Assembly (NCBI GenBank): GCA_030633365.1
Contig: DAOVSY010000091.1
Location: 1 to 9,563 of the forward strand
Source: Spirochaetaceae bacterium
GTDB lineage: Bacteria; Spirochaetota; Spirochaetia; B11-G9
Length of the DNA stretch: 9,563 nt
Direction: 5' to 3'
Below are positions 6,406-9,563 of the stretch, in pieces. How positions within the stretch are numbered: position 1 is the first letter of the stretch; every line of letters begins with the position of its first letter. Both the position numbers and the translations under genes were made by a program. The notes below the pieces were generated by a model. It saw only the letters and a program-made list of their open reading frames with translations, searched no databases and was not told the DNA's origin.

Positions 6406-7380
6406 TTAAAGTGTTTCAATTTTTGGTTCCTGAATCATATCGCTAAACTTAAAAAACTTAAGATATGCTATACAGAAAAGAATACTTATAATTACAAGTA
6501 TACCTGCCAGTGCCATGGCAAAACCCCACTGAAACTGTCCGAAATAATTATTCAGTCCTTTATGATATGCCCATAATGACCAGACCTCTGTTCCATATGC
6601 TCCATCTGTAAGAACCATTATCTGTTCAAAAGATGTAATTAAAGAAAGAGTCTGAAAAGTAGTGACAAACATCAAAGGCCATTTTATTTGAGGAATAATA
6701 ATATGCCTTATCCGCTGCATTATATTTGCACCGTCCACAAGAGACGCGTTCATCATATCTTTTGATATTGACTCTATTGCGGAAGTAAAAATAATCATTC
6801 CGAATGATGCTCCTATAAAACCATTAACCAGAATAATTGCTATATATGGATGTGCAGCAACCATCTCAGATGTTTCAAACCCCAATGGTCTAAAAAATAT
6901 TTCATTGAATATTCCATAAGGAGAATCAGCCATTAGATATCGCCACATCATTATATAAACAACTACAGGAGTTATTCGTGGTACAAGCCATAAAGCACGA
7001 AAAGCAAAACCTGCTGCTTTTGGTATATGTGTTGTAAGAATAGAAAGGACAAGGGCAAGTCCAACATTGAAAAAAACAAGTGTAAAAAATACATAGATAA
7101 CAGTTACTCCCACATGCTGGCCAGATTGTGGATGGGTAAATATCTTTATCCAGTTTTCAAATCCAATCCATGACCAGTTGGAAAAACCTGTCAGACTGCT
7201 CATATCTGTAAATGAAATAATAAATACAATAATTACCGGAGCAATAAAAAATACTGCTACAAGAATCATTGCCGGTCCCATAAAAATAAGCCAGTCATAT
7301 TTATTTCCCAGTTTACTTTTACCTGGAGTAAAACTAAAAGCACTATCTGCAGTGAGTTCCTCCACAGTTTTAAATCCCAT
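6406..7380 (-). CDS. ABC importer permease 1, MalF/UgpA type
   Basis: A 324-residue inner-membrane permease. A soluble N-terminus of about 28 residues precedes the first hydrophobic segment (WLIFMGPAMILVAVFFIAPV). Five more membrane segments follow, and the EAA loop is at about 209-235 (NASLVDGANIMQRIRHIIIP). The protein pairs with permease 2 to form the CUT1 channel. The frame could open at 7419, but the ATG at 7380 follows AGGAGG (7386-7391) by 5 nt and gives the usual family N-terminus. The extra codons would also run through the hairpin at 7399-7433. It is separated from the binding-protein gene by that hairpin. Confidence 0.93.
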   Translation of the reverse strand: MGFKTVEELTADSAFSFTPGKSKLGNKYDWLIFMGPAMILVAVFFIAPVIIVFIISFTDMSSLTGFSNWSWIGFENWIKIFTHPQSGQHVGVTVIYVFFTLVFFNVGLALVLSILTTHIPKAAGFAFRALWLVPRITPVVVYIMMWRYLMADSPYGIFNEIFFRPLGFETSEMVAAHPYIAIILVNGFIGASFGMIIFTSAIESISKDMMNASLVDGANIMQRIRHIIIPQIKWPLMFVTTFQTLSLITSFEQIMVLTDGAYGTEVWSLWAYHKGLNNYFGQFQWGFAMALAGILVIISILFCIAYLKFFKFSDMIQEPKIETL

Positions 7381-7385
7381 TCTAA

Positions 7386-7391
7386 CCTCCT
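7386..7391 (-). promoter_or_regulatory. Ribosome binding site deciding the permease 1 start
   Basis: AGGAGG on the minus strand, 5 nt before the ATG at 7380. An upstream in-frame start at 7419 would lie inside the hairpin and is rejected. Confidence 0.85.
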
Positions 7392-7398
7392 GTTTAAG

Positions 7399-7433
7399 AT
7401 AACAGGAAGCCGTCAACACCAGCTTCCTGTCAT
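7399..7433 (-). promoter_or_regulatory. Intercistronic hairpin after the binding-protein gene
   Basis: ACAGGAAGC (7402-7410) and GCTTCCTGT (7422-7430) are a perfect inverted repeat. In the minus-strand mRNA the stem extends to 14 bp (7433-7420 with 7399-7412), with two G-U pairs and a 7-nt loop. No proper U-tract follows. Stem-loops at this position in importer operons commonly protect or partly terminate the message so that binding protein is made in excess over permeases; here that role is inferred. Confidence 0.7.
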
Positions 7434-7454
7434 TATTAACTTAATACATTTTAA

Positions 7455-8849
7455 TTATCTAATTATAACAGCGTCCCCAATTTCAGCTTCGAGAACAGCT
7501 ATTACTGCGTCAACTCCCTCTGCAGGTGTCAATGCGCCATTCTGTACAGCTTCCATATTTGTCCATAGTGCACTCCAGTAACTGGGGTAATAAGGATGAT
7601 TAGGCTGATAAAAAGCATAATCAAGCATGTATAATGTTTCTGAAAGTAACCTGTCTGCTTTGTATGGTGCATAATCTGCCTGGGACTTAAGAATACCAAG
7701 GTGACCACTTTCAACAGCATGTTTGGTATTAAGTTCTTTTGTTGTCATTTTTTCCAGTAACCTTACAACAAGATCCTGATTTGAACTTCCACTTGCTTTT
7801 TCAGATACAACAACATAGATAAGAGGATGAGACAGCTGTTGTGCTGCAACACCTCTTATACCGGAAGGCTGTAGAGCATAACCAAAGTTTTCAAACAGGT
7901 AGTCATATCCACCAATATCCTGAACATGCTGAGTAGCCCATTCTGAAAAGTGCCAGACTCCACCAGCAAAGAAAAGAGCGTTGTTATGGGATACAGTGTT
8001 ATGCCAGATACCCCAATCCGTACCAAGAAAGTTCTTTGGTATTACTCCCTCTGTTACAAGGCGTCTCTGAAACTTATACCATTCCAAAAGAGCATCTTTA
8101 ACAATTACAAGTTTATCCTTCTCTGCATCGTAAATTTGTCCGCCATAAGCCATGTAATACTGAATAAAATCTCCTCCGGACTTTGGTCTTGACCAGAAAC
8201 CATAACCAGGCTCTACAACACCCTTTGCAATTGCTTCTTTACCGGTAGCAATCATATCATCAAGTGTAAAGTTACCTTTGGCAATTTCATCTGGTAATGC
8301 TGCAATTTCAGCATCACTCCATTCAAGATCTTTCAGTTTAGTTTTACTAAAAAACATTGGTCGAGCTTCAGTATCCTGAGGAATACCCCAGATCTGACCT
8401 CTCCAGGAAGTCATTCCCCAAAGTCCTTCAATAACATCATCAAATTCTGGAGCCATTGCCTTTATCTCTTTAACAGAATCTGCAAGAGGTACAATGTATC
8501 CGGTTGTACCGTATACAGCTATGTTTTCATGACCTGTTAAAAGAATATCCGGGCCCTTTCCAGCTTCACTGGCCATGGTAAATTTTTTGTTAAAATCACC
8601 CCAGCCTGCAGTTTCCTGAACAGCTTCCACTGTTATTACAATACCTTCACTCTCAAGCTCTTTGTTAAGTTCTTTTGCAGCTTCAATTGCAGCTTTTCCA
8701 CGCCACTCTTCTGTTGCTCCTGCTTTAGTCCATATTCTAAGTGTTATCTCTTTTGGACCATCTGATGTTTCTTCATTATCGCCTCCTGCAAATGCAAAAA
8801 AAGGTATAATCAGTAGTAAAATTAAAAAAATTGAAATCTTTCGCTTCAT
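7455..8849 (-). CDS. Periplasmic substrate-binding protein of a CUT1-type ABC importer
   Basis: A 464-residue extracytoplasmic solute-binding protein of the large sugar/glycerophosphodiester class (MalE/UgpB type). Residues 1-21 form a Sec signal peptide (MKRKIS, then a Leu/Ile/Phe-rich core) with probable cleavage after Ala-Phe-Ala. No lipobox Cys is present, so the mature protein is probably free in the periplasm. The mature start ITLRIWTKAG, the segment GKGPDILLTGHEN and the aromatic-rich C-terminus (about 390-440, many Tyr and Trp) fit binding proteins that stack ligand rings on aromatic side chains. The substrate cannot be read from sequence alone. The neighbouring phosphodiesterase and inositol genes suggest a glycerophosphodiester or inositol. 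The ATG at 8849 is 5 nt after AGGAGG (8855-8860), which itself overlaps the stop of the upstream gene. Confidence 0.93.
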   Translation of the reverse strand: MKRKISIFLILLLIIPFFAFAGGDNEETSDGPKEITLRIWTKAGATEEWRGKAAIEAAKELNKELESEGIVITVEAVQETAGWGDFNKKFTMASEAGKGPDILLTGHENIAVYGTTGYIVPLADSVKEIKAMAPEFDDVIEGLWGMTSWRGQIWGIPQDTEARPMFFSKTKLKDLEWSDAEIAALPDEIAKGNFTLDDMIATGKEAIAKGVVEPGYGFWSRPKSGGDFIQYYMAYGGQIYDAEKDKLVIVKDALLEWYKFQRRLVTEGVIPKNFLGTDWGIWHNTVSHNNALFFAGGVWHFSEWATQHVQDIGGYDYLFENFGYALQPSGIRGVAAQQLSHPLIYVVVSEKASGSSNQDLVVRLLEKMTTKELNTKHAVESGHLGILKSQADYAPYKADRLLSETLYMLDYAFYQPNHPYYPSYWSALWTNMEAVQNGALTPAEGVDAVIAVLEAEIGDAVIIR

Positions 8850-8858
8850 AAAAGCCTC

Positions 8859-9563
8859 CTATATATTTTCCGGTAAAATACCGGGTAATGCCATTTTATT
8901 TGTAATTTTTTTCCTTTTTTTTAGTAAAATGTCTACTTCTGTTGTGGTAATTGAATACAAACCCATTTTTAAATAAGCATCCAGATTATCACTCTCTTTT
9001 AATGTCCATATAGAAATTGGAAGAAAACGTCTTAGAGCGGTATGTATAAGTTCATCTGAAAGATATTTAAACTCAATATTTATACCGCAGCACGATGCGT
9101 CCACAGCCATTCTGCATACTTCCTCTGCAATTAAAGAAGCAGATTTTCCAGTTTCTTCAAGAATCTTCCTGCCAATATTAAGAAGGACCTGGAAATCAGG
9201 GTATTTTTTTTTCAGAGAATAAGCTCTTTTATATTTACAACCTGTAACTATAACGGAATCTACCATATCAGCATCTTTAACAATCAGAGCCATTGGATCT
9301 ATGCAAGTATCATCCTTAATATCAACATTTAAAAAACATCCATATTCCTTTGCCATAGATACTGCTCTGGTAAAAGTAATTATTTCAGAATATTGATTTT
9401 TCATATTTGAATCTGATTTAATGAAACTATTAAGTTCTGATAAAGTATAATCACAAATATTAACTTGTCCCTGATTTCTGGTTTTTATAAACCCGTCATG
9501 AAAAAGAACAGGAAGACCATTTTTTTCAGATCTGACATCAACTTCTACAAAATCAGCTCCGGA
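8859..9563 (-). CDS. Glycerophosphodiester phosphodiesterase (GDPD family), 5' end cut by window
   Basis: The last 234 residues of a GDPD-type TIM barrel, which hydrolyses glycerophosphodiesters to sn-glycerol 3-phosphate and an alcohol. The frame is open to the right edge, so a start at 9404 would remove the active site and is wrong. Visible in the fragment are GADFVEVDV with the metal-binding Glu7 and Asp9, then LPVLFHD with the catalytic His22, and DYTLSEL at about 42-48. FLNVDIK (about 77-83) follows, where many relatives have Glu instead of Asp. Near the C-terminus is IWTLKESDNLDAYLKMGLYSITT, whose last part is usually ITD. The N-terminal HRG motif, perhaps 25-35 residues, is off the window. 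No signal peptide can be judged. The TAG stop overlaps the ribosome binding site of the binding-protein gene, so it belongs to the importer operon, as UgpQ does with Ugp. UgpQ-like function is likely; the exact substrate is unknown. Confidence 0.88.
   Translation of the reverse strand, partial: SGADFVEVDVRSEKNGLPVLFHDGFIKTRNQGQVNICDYTLSELNSFIKSDSNMKNQYSEIITFTRAVSMAKEYGCFLNVDIKDDTCIDPMALIVKDADMVDSVIVTGCKYKRAYSLKKKYPDFQVLLNIGRKILEETGKSASLIAEEVCRMAVDASCCGINIEFKYLSDELIHTALRRFLPISIWTLKESDNLDAYLKMGLYSITTTEVDILLKKRKKITNKMALPGILPENI

Noticed and set aside
8787..8849. Possible lipoprotein signal on the binding protein
   Set aside because: There is no Cys near the cleavage site; the signal ends Ala-Phe-Ala followed by Gly-Gly, which fits signal peptidase I.
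8662..8976. A 104-codon plus-strand frame with a hydrophobic stretch, antisense to the binding-protein start
   Set aside because: The hydrophobic part is the complement of the signal peptide and ribosome binding region, and both genes underneath are solid.

Overview
The window is AT-rich, densely packed bacterial DNA. I place it tentatively in the Spirochaetota or a similar diderm. The reasons are the AT-rich genes, the strong GGAGG-type ribosome binding sites, and a sugar-type binding protein whose signal peptide ends in an Ala-Phe-Ala/Gly-Gly cleavage site instead of a lipobox. This is an inference from style, not a proof. No mobile elements, tRNAs, rRNAs or CRISPR arrays are visible, and no stretch longer than about 115 bases lacks a gene.

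Left part (1-2828, minus strand): a myo-inositol catabolic operon read leftward. It starts with a transaldolase-superfamily gene, followed by iolB (5-deoxy-glucuronate isomerase) and iolD (trihydroxycyclohexanedione hydrolase). iolD overlaps iolB by ATGA and runs off the left edge. Between the transaldolase-like gene and iolB lies a 43-nt dyad that would fold into a 20-bp hairpin in the mRNA.

Control region (2829-2952): a divergent promoter region. A near-consensus promoter reads left into the inositol operon and another reads right into a GntR/FCD regulator gene. Two perfect 20-bp direct repeats, one over the operon's -10 box and one between the two -35 boxes, are the likely operators. A shortened third copy lies in the dyad before iolB. 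The regulator promoter is placed so that transcription should start at or next to the ATG, which implies a leaderless mRNA.

Right part (3672-9563, minus strand): a second leftward operon, convergent with the regulator. In transcription order it holds a glycerophosphodiester phosphodiesterase (5' end off the right edge), a periplasmic binding protein, two inner-membrane permeases, a MalK/UgpC-type ATPase and an unrecognised 241-residue protein. Together these make a complete CUT1-type ABC importer plus a phosphodiesterase, similar in content to the Ugp system.

Working hypothesis: the right operon imports or processes a glycerophosphodiester, possibly glycerophosphoinositol, or free inositol, and the left operon degrades the released inositol under control of the GntR protein. 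The first enzyme of the left operon looks like an aldolase more than a true transaldolase, because the catalytic Glu of transaldolase is Gln as in fructose-6-phosphate aldolase. It could replace IolJ at the C-C cleavage step.
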